The position numbers were made by a program, and so were the translations under genes. Shown here piece after piece: positions 48,511 through 60,757 of a stretch of DNA of 64,000 nt. Every line of letters starts with the position of its first letter. The first letter of the stretch is position 1. Source of the DNA: Plasmodium relictum (Eukaryota; Apicomplexa; Aconoidasida; Haemosporida; Plasmodiidae); NCBI RefSeq assembly GCF_900005765.1, contig NC_041689.1, forward strand, positions 1,364,001 through 1,428,000, in the 5' to 3' direction. The notes below the pieces were generated by a model. It was given only the letters and a program-made list of their open reading frames with translations, was not told the origin of the DNA and did not search any database.

Positions 48511-49944
48511 ATTTATTTAAACTATATTAATAAACAAAATGAATGACATTTCAATTAAATTAATTATTAATAATATATTTAAATTAATTATATAATTCTC
48601 ACTTTATCCTAATATATATCTATTTATTATAAATAATTTTTTTTTTTATAGAATAATTATTTAGTTAAACTCGTTTTGCTTATATTTCAAAAATTGTTTT
48701 AATATTAATTTAATTTATGCAGTAATTATTGTTAATTTTATCTATTTATAGTATCTCTTATTTAATTTGATAAATTATTTTCCCTATTTAATTAAAAAAA
48801 AAAATCAATAATACTTCATTATAATTAATATTAATTTATATTTTCAATTAAATAAATAAGTTAAAAATGTTTTATTATAATTTATCTTAATATTTTAATT
48901 TTTAATTAAGATAATTAATTATAAATAATTATATATATTTTTTTAAATTTAATTTAATTTAATTAATTAAGAATAATTTTTTAATGTATTTATTATTTCC
49001 TTTATGTATTTATTTTATATATATTATAATTAATTTAATATAAATATATATAATTTTATTTTTATTTTCAATTATTAAAATTAATTAATAATATAAAAAA
49101 TATTTATTTATTTATAAATAAAATTACAATTAAAATATATATATTTACTATATATACATATATGGTTTAATTAATATATATACTTTTATTTATTAAAATT
49201 AATAACATATATAACATTTTGCTTAATTTATTTATAGTTAAAATTTTAATTAAAATTATATTTATTTTTACTTTTTAATTAACAAAATTACTTGTTTTTA
49301 CTTATTAAAAATAACAAATAGTACGTGTATATATATTAATTAATTAATAGGGTTTTATAAAAAAGTATATTTTATTTGATTAAATAAAGTTATATTAATT
49401 TTTTATATGATTGTTATTATTATTAATTAATTAAAAATTAATTTATTTATAATATATAATATATTTTTATTTTATTTACTTAATTTAGTTAATATATCTA
49501 TTTATTATTTTTATATTTTTAAATTAATGAATTATAATATATTGTGTAATTTATAAATAACTTTTTTAAATTAATGTATGTATTTTTATTTTATTTTTCA
49601 ATTTAATATTATAATTTTTTTTATAATTTTTATTTATTATAATAATTAATAAATGAATATTTTATTTAATTAATTAACAATTAAAACTTTAATTAAAAAT
49701 ACATATTATTACATTATTTATTTAATTTTAATTTATTTAGTTATATAATATAATAAACAATTTATGCAATTTTTAAGTTATTTATTAAGCATATAATATT
49801 TTCTTTCAGTTTATTTATCTTTAAAATAATATTTAATTTAATATAATTTATATTATTTATTCTGATTTTAATATTTAATTTTATTTTATTCTACTATATT
49901 TAATTTAATTATATTTTATTTATTTATTTTTATTTTAATTTAAT

Positions 49945-50170
49945 TAATTAATCAGTAATTTGTTTATTTTAATTTAAATAATTAGTTAATTTATTTATTT
50001 AATTTTATTTAATTAATTAGTTAATTTATTTATTTAATTTTATTTAATTAATTAGTTAATTTGTTTATTTTAATTTAAATAATTAATTTATTTATTTAAT
50101 TTTATTTAATTAATTAGTTAATTTATTTATTTTAATTTAATTAATCAATTTATTTATTTATTTTAATTTT
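49945..50170. repeat. Imperfect 30-35 bp tandem repeat array
   Basis: The word ATTAGTTAATTT recurs at 49981, 50016, 50051 and 50113. The first two intervals are exactly 35 bases; the third is 62. A diverged copy starts with ATCAGTAATTTG at 49951. The unit is roughly ATTAGTTAATTTATTTATTT followed by AATTTTATTTAATTA. It lies in the right half of the probable centromere core. Confidence 0.85.
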
Positions 50171-50450
50171 AAATTAATATGATTTTATTTTATTTATTTG
50201 ATTTTATATTTATTTTTATTAATTTAATCAAACGTTACTATTAATTTATTTATTTTATGTAATTATGTTAATTTTTTTATTATATATCCTACATCACAAT
50301 AATTAATAATTATTAAAATTATTTTTATTTTAATTTATATATTAAACATTAATTTTAATTAAATGTAAATTATATAAATTGATTTTTAGTATTTAAATCT
50401 CATTATAATATTATTTATTCATATTATTAATAAATAATATTATTATGGGA

Positions 50451-53400
50451 TTTATTTGTTTAAATTAATCAATCTAATAATTCAGTATTGTTTGATCAGT
50501 TTTTAAATTTTATAATAAAAAATGTTTATTTTATTTTTTACGCTCTTATAATTTTTGATTCAATTAGGAAAACATATTTATTTTTTTGTCTAAATTTTTT
50601 TAAAAGCGTTATAATTTAAAACTTATTATAATATTATTGCATGTTATAAGTGTAATTTGATATTAAAACATGAAATTTTTTTTGTGTTTTTCTTTTCCCA
50701 CTTCTTTTAATTATAAATTCATTGTTTATTGTTAAAACACATTCCTATTATAAAATATATTATAGAATTGTAGAAAGGATAACAAATGTAAAAGCTATTT
50801 TAAGAATGGATAACTTTTTATTCTAAAACGATTATTCTTTATGGCTTTATTTACGTTTAGTTCCCTAAGAAAATTTTCTTTTGAAATTATAAAACTATTG
50901 TTACAATAGTGCATAATATAGCAATATTATAACGTTTTATTTAAAACAAAACAAAAAATTCAATATATTATTGAACATGAAATAACTGTAAATATAAATT
51001 TACTAGTATTATAAAGTTTTAAATCTTTATAATTTATATATTATAAAACGTGTTATATGATGAAAAATATGATATAGTTTATTATTATTATTTTTTCTCA
51101 TATGATAAAATATATGCTAATGGGGAATAAATGAAATTGATATATAAGTTATATTCACATTCTATAGTATTAAGGAATAAATTATAAAATTATTTTTATA
51201 TTATATTTTTTTTTAAATGTTTCAATTTGACTTATATTGCTAAAAATTGAAAATTTTAAGCACTAAAAAAAACAACTTTGAAATTACCAAAAAAAATATA
51301 CATATTCAAAGTTAATCATTCTTTATAATTCAAGTGTTTTGTAAAGAAGTGAAAACTATATTTTGAGTGAAATAATACTTTTTTATCCTTTTTTGTCTTA
51401 TCAAAATAAATCTTAAGATTTAGAAAAAATATTCCTTATAACTATACTATTTAACTACTGACGAAAAAAATCAACACAGTTATAATGTAGTGACTTTTAA
51501 AACATACTTTTTATTTAAATAGTTTCACTAAGAACATTTATCTTTTATATTTGATTTATCAAAACTATGATTAATTTTATATATAAAATAATTAAATAAA
51601 ATGCACATTGAAATTTTTTTTATATATAGATGCTTTCATAAAAAATAATGAAGATAAAACTTTCTTTTTTCTAATGTTTTTAAATTTTTAGAAATATATC
51701 ATTCCGAAGGGTCCTATGTAGTCTGAAAAAAAGATATATATTTTCTTTTTGGTATAACATAAAAATAGTTAATTTGAATAAATTAACTTTATTTTTTGAT
51801 GATGTAGACAACACCTTTTTTTTAAAAAAAAAATAGATAAATAAAAATTTCTTTTTAGCTTTTACAGGAGTTTTAAGACTTTTATAAATTATACAATAAA
51901 TATTTTTGGAATAAGTCTTCAAGAAGTTCTCATTTTTTTTATGAAATTTTAACCTTTTTTAATTTTATTTATGTTTATAAAAAAACAAAAAATCATTTCA
52001 ATGGATATATAACAAATGGTGAAGGAAGAACAGAGTTTTTCTATTTTTTATCTTTTGTTCCATTCTAAATAAAATAAAATAATAATAAAACAATGTTATC
52101 CATATAAATATAAGAATAAAATATAAATATTTTATTATACCAAATAGCATTATATACAAAATAAAAAGTAAAATTATATTCTTATACTACAAACAAATAT
52201 GGTAAAGCTTTTAATACGTAATAAACAAATGATTTTAAAATTCTAGCTTATATATTTTTATACTCTTTTTTTTCCTAAGATTATAAATGTTTTTCTAGAA
52301 CGAAACTTTATATAATATTAAAATAAATATTCCTAAATATTCTAATTAAATTTCTTATTTAAAAACATTAATTTACCTCCAGTTCATAACAACTATTATG
52401 TATTATTTTTATTATTAAAAATTGATATTTTATTTGACTGTAATGAATTTATAAAAAAGGTAATTTCTTTGTGTGATACACGAATTAATATTGAGATACT
52501 AATTAATTATTTATGATGTATTTATAGAAAGATTTAGCTAAAAATAGAAAAATTTATTAGTATTTTATATAAGAAAAAAAAATATTATCATGAAATCGGA
52601 AAAAAAAATATTTATTAGGAATTCAATGTATTTTTATGAATAGAAAAATTTTAAACTTTATTTGATATTTTATTTTAAAAAAAAATAGTAGAATTTTTAG
52701 GATCACGTTTCTTGTATAAATAAAATACTCTATAAAAACCAAGCTATTAGTAAACATTATGTATTAACATATATTTGTAGTGAACAGATGGATTTTATAT
52801 ATTTTATTATTGTAACATTTAGACTAATACTCATGTACTTATTCGTTTCTTAGGTACATTTTATACTATTTTAAGAAATATATATAATAATTTGTATATA
52901 TATTTTTTTATTTTTTCATTATTTCCGAGAATGATTAGCGTATCTTTTGTTTATTATTTTACAAGGAAAAAGCATCTACTAAATTTATTTCATTTTTTGT
53001 ATTTATAAACTTGTGAAAATGTTTTGTTATTTTTAAGATAAAAACTTCATGAATCATGTCTTTATTTTTATTTATTTGTGAAATTGTTTTAATTTTAGTT
53101 CAGTGGGAATGAACTATACCTTTTTTTTTGAATTTTTAATAACATTTATATATATTTAAAGAAAGACGCAAAGAAAATATATCATTTTAAAATATATTAT
53201 TAAAAAATGTACTACTTATTCTAATAAAATAAATGAAAAATAGACAAAATAGAAAACATGTACCTATTTATTTTATTTAGTACTTATTTACTTTTCTAAT
53301 TTTTATGTTATAATTTACAATATTATGTATATAAATATAAAAATGTGGTATATAAAATAAAATAGTTTTATAATATCATAAAACATATTATAGTTAAAGC

Positions 53401-55466
53401 TTTTTCCTAAAGGTTTCCATTAGAAGATATGAAACTTTTTTTTTTACTAAGAAAATAAAATTGCAAAAATTAAAGTTTCAATTGTGTTTTCAGTATTATT
53501 TTTTATTACTTTTTCAAGGAGAATTCAGATAAAAATTTTTTTTATATTATATTTAAATTTCATTGTATGGTTTATATTTAATTGAAAAAGTAGAATTTTA
53601 ATTTTAGAAAATATAAATTGGAAAAATAATTTATCTGAATTAAAATATGAATATACGTAAAAAAGTATAGTTTAATAAATGCTATTTTATAGATTTACTA
53701 ATTTTTGAGCTATAAACAATAAATAGTATGCATTTTTTTTTTCTAATGTTCTTAGTTAAAAGTTATATGGCACTCATTAGAAAAGATGGGAATTTTACTG
53801 GATAATATTTTTAAATAAAAATGTTAATGATAATGAAAAATAAGTGAGGTATTATGAGAAAGAAATTATTTCAAATTAATTTAAAAATAAAAAGGAAATA
53901 ATTTGATGAATAATAATATGATATAGAATTATAAAATAGTTTCAAAATATAAAATGAATATTTTTTTTTTAAATTTAACAGAAATTGCTATTTAAAATAT
54001 TAAGCACATTCTAATAAATTATAATTTTAAGTGAGATTAATTTTTTTTCCTTACTATGTAATTTTTATACGTAAATAAAAACAATACAATTCACAAATTT
54101 AATCAATTTAAGGTTAATATATAACAGAATATATTGGATATATATTTATGAAACTTGATGTACAGTTTCATTCAATGAATCATCTTTAAGTTTCAAGACA
54201 ATTTTGTCTTTCAATATTAAAAAAAAAAATTATTCAAAACTACAATTAATCAAAATTGACATTTTAATTACTTTCTATGTTTTCATTTTCTCTTCGTCTA
54301 AAAATTTTTTTAAAAGCTACAATACTTTTTTTTGGTGAAAAAGAATGATTTCTCATGGATAAATGGTGTTACATTTTTAATAGGAAAATAAAAAAACTTC
54401 ATACAAAAAAGATAAAAAAATTATATAATTTATTTTGTATTATTAAAAATAACTGAAATATTAATTTTTAAAACAAACTGAAAACATAATTTTGACTAAA
54501 AAATCTTTAAAAGCAAAGCTTTCGATGAAGCTCATTATTTATTTTTATAACTTTTGTTTTTTAATAAAACTTCAGTTGAATTATCTCCATTTATTTATAA
54601 TATTTATGGGAACTTTAAATTTTAATATTTTAATAATTTTAAATATATTCATGGATTATTAGGCATGGTTAAGTTTTGTAATTTTATTTAGTCAAGTCTT
54701 ATCTCTTCGTATATTTTTTATGTATAGGGATCTTAAATTATATACTTTAAAGGATCTCTTATGAGAAAATGAAAATTTATTTTTTAAAATGGATACTTAT
54801 GCTCATATAATTTATTTTATGCTTCAAATCTTCAATGGTTTTATTTTCAAATTATATAAAAATTTTCTTAAGATTTTTTTTTTTATTAAACAATTTAAAA
54901 TTTATATATTTAATATTTTATTAAAAAATATTTATTTTTGTAATGAAAATATTATTTCCAAAAAATTTATTTTTAATTTTTAATATAATACTTTATTTAT
55001 TTGAAAAATAAAAATTAAAAAAATTTTATATATATATTTTAAAAGTATATGTATTTAAAATTTTTTTATATTTTATTTTTTTTTAAAAACATATACAGAG
55101 AGGATTTTTTCTTAAAGAACATATATTTTATTATTTATTTTTTTACTTCCATCAATTTTAAATTAAAAATTTTAGTAATTTAAAAATATTCTTCTACTTA
55201 TTTATATATATAAAATTATATTCTTTTCCTTTGATTGTATCTAAAAAAGTTTTAAATAAAGAAGTAAAAAGCTATTAAATTATTTTTTTTATAATTAAAT
55301 GTATATTTTAAAAATTAACTAGAACTATAAGAATTTTTTTTTTCTCCCTATTTTAAATCAAGAAAAATTATACATTTTGCATTTTAAATATTTAAGAAAA
55401 TAATATCAATTAAAATTCAAGTTTTAATAATAGAATTATAAAATTTTAATGATCATTTTATAATTT
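50451..55466. other. Right pericentromeric gene desert
   Basis: 5 kb without a supported gene, of the same mixed texture as the left flank, becoming ordinary AT-rich promoter-like sequence after about 54990. Short frames (minus 51680-51922, plus 54789-54983) do not look coding. Possible traces of a decayed Ty3/gypsy-type LTR element are discussed as a finding at low confidence. Confidence 0.5.
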
Positions 55467-57962
55467 ATGGAACCCATAGATCATTTGAATTCAAATATTT
55501 TATATGTCGGTAGTTGTTCTGAAAAAGAGAATGTAATAAAAGATTTGTTTCTGACAGCTTTAACAACGTCAATTAAGGAAGTAGATGAAAAAAATTACTA
55601 TTTAATTCAAACATTAATGAAATATGAAAACGAAATAAACAGATGTATTGATATGAGTAATTATTACATAAATGAAGCTCATTCATCTAATTTAAAGTCT
55701 GAAAAAGTAAGGCGTAAATTGAGAATTCACATATACACCATTTTTAAAGATGGGGAAAAAGAAATAAATTATCCTTCAGATATAAAATATGAAGATTCAG
55801 TTAACATATATAAATATGTTACTCCGTCATCATTTACTTTTAATATTCATGGTTATATATTAAACTCAGATGAAAATGAGTCATGTGAAAAAGAAAAATC
55901 ATCTTTTAAAGGAACCTATGAGCATAATACAGATAATTTAGAAAAAAAATGTGTAATAACAAAGGAAATGGATAATGAAAATTCATATAGTGAATTAGAT
56001 GATATATCAGAAAATAATGAACATATTGATTATTATAATACAAATGCTATGAAATTTACTTCCTTTTTTTCAACTATAATGGTTATAAGGGATAAAGAAA
56101 CAATTATATATGATAAAAAAAATAAAAGTTATTATGATTGTGATAAGTTAACTTTTACTCGAATAATTGGTGAAAAAAAAAATGAAACAATTAAGATATT
56201 CCTTTTTTTGGATCAGAAAGTTCCCTTTTTTGAACTTTCCCCTCAATTAAAGAAATTTATGCAATCCTCTGAAGAAACACTACCAGAAATAATAAAGTGT
56301 ATTTATGAATATAGTTTAGAAAAAGATTTAGTTGATTCATGTAATATGAAAACCGATGAAGTACTAAGAGATATATTAGAGGTAGATGAATATGAATTTT
56401 CCGAATTACCTAAACTTTTGAAGAAACATATTTCTATTCAGAAACCAATAGTTCTAGAACATACTATTGATTTAGAGAACACTGAGGAATCAGAAAGTAT
56501 ATATGACATCGTTATTGATACATTTGAGCCTTACGTATCTTTTGAGGATGGTCATTTTAAAAAATTTGTTCTTGATTCTCATCACTTAACTAAATTATTA
56601 GAATTTTTAAAAAATAATGATAATGATGATGTAATTAATAATAAAATAAACGAAGCTACTATTTATGAATATAATAATAAAAATTACCATAATAATAATT
56701 GTAATGATAAATCAGGTAAAAATAAAAAACAAAAAAATGAATTTTCTTTGATTGAAAAAAATCAAATTAATTATCAAAAAATTACAAATGAAAATATTGT
56801 CTTAAAAGAAAATCAAGAAAATGAGAATAAAAATATGGCAGTTAGTATCAAAAATAATAATCACTTAATAGATGGGAATAATGAAAGCATGGAAAAAGGA
56901 AAAGAAAAAGAGGAAAATATAAAGATTGAAGAGGATGAAAAGAAGGAAAATAATGAGAAATATTTAAAAAAGGAAAACTTTGAAAGTGGACTTAATAAAA
57001 TGAAAGATAGAGAGAATGAGAAAGTAAATTTAAAAAAAAGTGAAGAACAAATTTATAATAATGAATGGTATGAATTTTTTGATGAAAATAAAAAAAATGC
57101 AAATATAGCTACTATGGGAATATCGATATTCGAAAAAATAAATGGAATTCAAAAAGAAATAGATGATATAAATGAAAAAATTATAAATATTTTATGTAAA
57201 ATTAAACATAAAAACAGTCTAAGATTACATTATAAACATTTTTATGAAAATCCTTGTGAATTTATTGATTATATAATGAATAGCAAATTTTCTGTAGATT
57301 ATGAAAATATAAATGATAATAATTATATTTATGAGCAAGCAGTTAATATTAATGATGACAATTATTATAAGCTTCCATGGATTCATAGAGGTATTTCAAA
57401 ATATTTATTAATTAAAAATAAAAATTTTGATGATGTTCTTAAATCTGTTTTAAATTCTATGAATTTGGAATATAAAAGGAAACTAAATATTAATTCAGAT
57501 GCAAATAAAAAGCAAAAAATGTTTTTAAGAACAGAAAAAGTAGATCCTCACAAGGGATATATGAATTACATTTGTAATACTCAACAAGAGGTAAAAAATA
57601 ATGCGTATTATTATCCCCTAAATAAAAATATGAGTTATGCAGAGCCTTTTAATAGTTCAACTCAAGATTATGGTAATGATATGAATTATGTAAATAATAA
57701 TATTCATAACCCTAGTTTCAACATTACTTCAAATACGTATGATAGATTAACAAAAAATATAACTATTCAAAATAACTATATGCAAAATAATGAACAAGAT
57801 AGCTTTTGTTCGTATAACCAGCAGGGTGCATATTCTCAATATATGAATGCCCCTTTTAATGAATTAGCTGCTGAAAATAATTTGAACCCAATGTATAATA
57901 TGGCATCAATGGAAATGTACCAAAAGGAGGGTTTCTATAATTCTAATAATGTTATTCCATAA
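55467..57962 (+). CDS. BAF60/SMARCD-type SWIB domain protein
   Basis: This family (Rsc6/Swp73/SMARCD) is a core subunit of SWI/SNF chromatin remodellers. The 831 residues show the family layout: an N-terminal helical part, then RRKLRIHIYTIF and SFTFNIHGYILN (like the VRKLRIYISNTF...W.LRVEGRLL pattern). Next is FFSTIMVIRDKETIIYDKK, followed by a SWIB domain at about 250-330 (FELSPQLKKFMQSSEETLPE ... DILEVDEYEFSELPKLLKKH). IVLEHTIDLENTEESESIYD matches the post-SWIB region. An Asn/Glu/Lys-rich insert (about 395-530) precedes a conserved helical block (MGISIFEKINGIQKEIDDIN, then FYENPCEFIDYIM and LPWIHRGISKYLL). The C-terminus is Asn/Tyr/Met-rich. Single exon. Convergent with the next gene (248-base gap). 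Confidence 0.92.
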   Translation: MEPIDHLNSNILYVGSCSEKENVIKDLFLTALTTSIKEVDEKNYYLIQTLMKYENEINRCIDMSNYYINEAHSSNLKSEKVRRKLRIHIYTIFKDGEKEINYPSDIKYEDSVNIYKYVTPSSFTFNIHGYILNSDENESCEKEKSSFKGTYEHNTDNLEKKCVITKEMDNENSYSELDDISENNEHIDYYNTNAMKFTSFFSTIMVIRDKETIIYDKKNKSYYDCDKLTFTRIIGEKKNETIKIFLFLDQKVPFFELSPQLKKFMQSSEETLPEIIKCIYEYSLEKDLVDSCNMKTDEVLRDILEVDEYEFSELPKLLKKHISIQKPIVLEHTIDLENTEESESIYDIVIDTFEPYVSFEDGHFKKFVLDSHHLTKLLEFLKNNDNDDVINNKINEATIYEYNNKNYHNNNCNDKSGKNKKQKNEFSLIEKNQINYQKITNENIVLKENQENENKNMAVSIKNNNHLIDGNNESMEKGKEKEENIKIEEDEKKENNEKYLKKENFESGLNKMKDRENEKVNLKKSEEQIYNNEWYEFFDENKKNANIATMGISIFEKINGIQKEIDDINEKIINILCKIKHKNSLRLHYKHFYENPCEFIDYIMNSKFSVDYENINDNNYIYEQAVNINDDNYYKLPWIHRGISKYLLIKNKNFDDVLKSVLNSMNLEYKRKLNINSDANKKQKMFLRTEKVDPHKGYMNYICNTQQEVKNNAYYYPLNKNMSYAEPFNSSTQDYGNDMNYVNNNIHNPSFNITSNTYDRLTKNITIQNNYMQNNEQDSFCSYNQQGAYSQYMNAPFNELAAENNLNPMYNMASMEMYQKEGFYNSNNVIP

Positions 57963-58210
57963 AATATAAAAGTTTAAGAGTCGTAAAATGTGAAACTTTT
58001 AAAAAAAAATAAGTTTTTTTTATTAAAAGAATAAAAATAAAATTTTAATTTTTCACAACGTATTTTTAAAGTATTTTAAATATTTAATCATTTTACTTTT
58101 TTTTTTTTTAATTTCAATATATAGACTGATTAAAAATAATTTTTTTTAGTTCAATTTTTTTAATTTTTTTATAATAAAAAAGGCTTATATACTTCAAGTA
58201 TTTTTTATTT

Positions 58211-59373
58211 TTATTTGGTTGCGGGTATTAATACATCTGTAAACATATATCTTGATGGTCTTAATAAAGATCCCTTATTATCTCTTCTGTCGACATAATC
58301 TCCCCAATTTCCTGATAAATTATTGTAGGTAAAATTTAAAGCAAATGATCTAAATGGTTTTTCTGATGAAGGAATTGCAAATGTTTTGGTATCAGGATTA
58401 TTTTCTCCATAAGGTATCATGCCATATCTCCATATATGTTTTGGTTTAAAGTTAACTATTGGTTCATCATCTTTTATAGTTAAATACTGGCATAATTGAT
58501 TAAAGCTGTTTTTTTGTGTTGCATCTTTTAATGCCTTTTCCCTGACAAATAATAATAAACATAAAAATATTAGTGTATTTAAATGATATAGTAAATTAAA
58601 TATGCATTAATATTTGATATAAATGTCGATATTAATTTTATGTTTATGAGTAAATATGTTAAGAAACTTTATATATTCTACATAAGAATTTACCATAAAT
58701 CTGTGAGCCTTTCATGATCTTGACTATAATCATCAATATTTTTATTTTGCAATTCACTTTGTGTATCAAAAAAATTATTTTCTTTCATATCGTCTACTAC
58801 TCCTAGCTCTAGCATATTTGTTATATCTATAATGTTTTGATAAATATTATTATGATAAGTTGTTATAATAGAAGTAGTTCCCAAGAAGGCCAAAAGAGCT
58901 ACTAATTGATAACGTATATCAGGGTTATGTTTTAAAATAAAATTTTTTATTGGATTAAAGCAAAAATTGCCACAGCTTTTTAGAGTTTTGTAAATATTCT
59001 CTACAATGTAATTAATATAATATTTATATGATCTTATATGTAATAAAAAGTTATTATATCTGAAATTTTCCCCATAATATGAATTATCATATGTATATAC
59101 GTTATATTTCTCTTTATCTTTTACAACCCATTTAGGATGTTGTTTACCACCACTTAATCTAACTTTACTTTTAAAAAAAAATCTCACATTATTTAATCGC
59201 AACTAAAAAAAAAAAAAGATAAATAATGAAATATACACTTAGTTATTAAAAAGAATTATGAACAAAATTCAGATGTTCAAATAATTATACATTAAAAATA
59301 TAATAATAAATTATTTTTTTTTTTATTATATATAAAAAAAAGCAATAGTATTCTTTTTTTTTTTTTTTACCAT
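58211..59373 (-). CDS. Conserved single-pass membrane protein, probably organellar
   Basis: Three exons on the minus strand: 59373-59371 (ATG only), 59202-58694 and 58541-58211, giving 280 residues. Exon 2 has no usable ATG at its 5' end but is preceded by a good TTTTAG acceptor, and ATG|GTAAAA lies 168 bases further upstream. The N-terminus (MLRLNNVRFFFKSKVRLSGG) is basic and lacks acids, like a mitochondrial presequence. A hydrophobic helix lies at about 97-115 (YQLVALLAFLGTTSIITTY). The C-terminal part is well structured and poor in Asn (IWRYGMIPYGENNPDTKTF, then FNLSGNW-like and SLLRPSRYMF stretches). I do not recognise the family; a subunit of a mitochondrial inner-membrane complex would fit the features but is inference. 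Confidence 0.85.
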
Positions 59374-60757
59374 AATTTATAAATATTTTTAACAATACAT
59401 GAGGATTATTTTATTTGAAATAAATAATTTTGATTATCTTTATGAATTTTTAATAAAAATTACTTAATCTTTTTTTTGTAAAAAATTCTTTGTAAATTTT
59501 TTTTTCACATTTATATAAAATATTAAAAAAAGAAGTACTAATAAAAAAATTAAGAAATATATGAAAGGGTAAAATAGTTAAAAGAAGAATGTATATAAAT
59601 ATATTTATGTATATATATGTACAAAATTATTAAAATTATGTTAAACCCATTATGTAATGAAAAAATATTACACTGATATAGTTTTTTTTAAAAAAAAAAA
59701 TCCGATTAAGCCTTCCTTTACACAAGTATATCTTAAGAATCGATAAGGATTATTTATATTAACTATGCGTATTTTTATATTATTATTTTCTTTCTTCTAT
59801 TTTAAATATTATTTTATTTTAAATTAAATGTATTTCATTTTATAAATTGTTTATTTGAAGTGTTTTTTTTTTTTTTAAATACATAATATATTATATTATA
59901 TTTTGTTAATTATACAATAAAAATCAATGCATTTGTTTTTTACTATCAGAAAATTAAAAATAAGTGCAAAAATATGTTATATTTTATTATTTTTTTGTTA
60001 TATTTATGTAAATAATTTTCAAAAAAATTATAATTTTAGTTTAATTATGAGATTGAAAAGCTAACGAAGAAAGAAAAAAAATATGAATTTAAGCATAATA
60101 TATAAAGAAATATTATAATACTTTAATTGTTTTTCTTCAATAATATTTTATATAAATATTTCAAGTTTTTTATTTAAAGAAGAAATAACTATATATTAAT
60201 GTATTATTTTAAAATTTTACATATAAGCATATCTTATGTAGCAATAAAAAGGAAAAAAAAAGAAAATTACACTTTTTTTGATAAATGTTTTAGAATTTTT
60301 TTAGTTTATATATGCAAATAAAAATATTTTTTTTTCATTTATATTAAAAAAAAAAATAAAATAAATGTTTAATTAAAATTATATATTACTATAATATAAA
60401 ATATAAGAAAGAAAATTTGATATGATATACATCTTATTTTGTTGAATTTGTGAAACTACTAAATTAAATTAAAAAAGCATATATTATGTACAAAGATGTT
60501 TTCTATGAATACTAAGATTCTTAAAGAGTAACAAAAAAAAAAAAATAAAATAAAAAGAAAAAGAAAAAAGAAAAGAAATAAATAAAAAGGATTAAAGATA
60601 TAATAAAAAAAAAAAAAAATCAACAAAATATATAACGAAAAATAGAATTAATAATAAAAAAATCTCAATTGATGTAGTATAACAAATAATTTATTTTATA
60701 ATTTTATTTGTATCTTTTTTATTATATTATATATTTAAATTATTAATGCAAATAAAT
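59374..60757 (-). other. Intergenic upstream region
   Basis: About 1.4 kb between two minus-strand genes, AT-rich with many A runs (for example 60532-60620). No gene or structured element seen. Confidence 0.5.

Larger units (their letters stand above)
47950..50450. other. Probable centromere core
   Basis: About 2.5 kb of nearly pure A/T sequence; many 60-base lines hold five or fewer G/C. It is built of TTTAA/TTAAT words, has short tandem repeats, and lacks any sizeable reading frame. It sits in the middle of an 11.9 kb gene desert. Plasmodium centromeres are known to be single 2-3 kb regions of extreme A+T with imperfect tandem repeats, one per chromosome. The edges are approximate: G/C rises again before 47950 and after 50450. 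Confidence 0.85.

Noticed and set aside
51680-51922. 80-codon minus-strand frame in the right flank
   Set aside because: Composition expected from AT-rich DNA; no family features on that strand.
54789-54983. 64-codon frame upstream of the SWIB gene
   Set aside because: Almost entirely Phe/Ile/Asn/Lys from T- and A-rich sequence.
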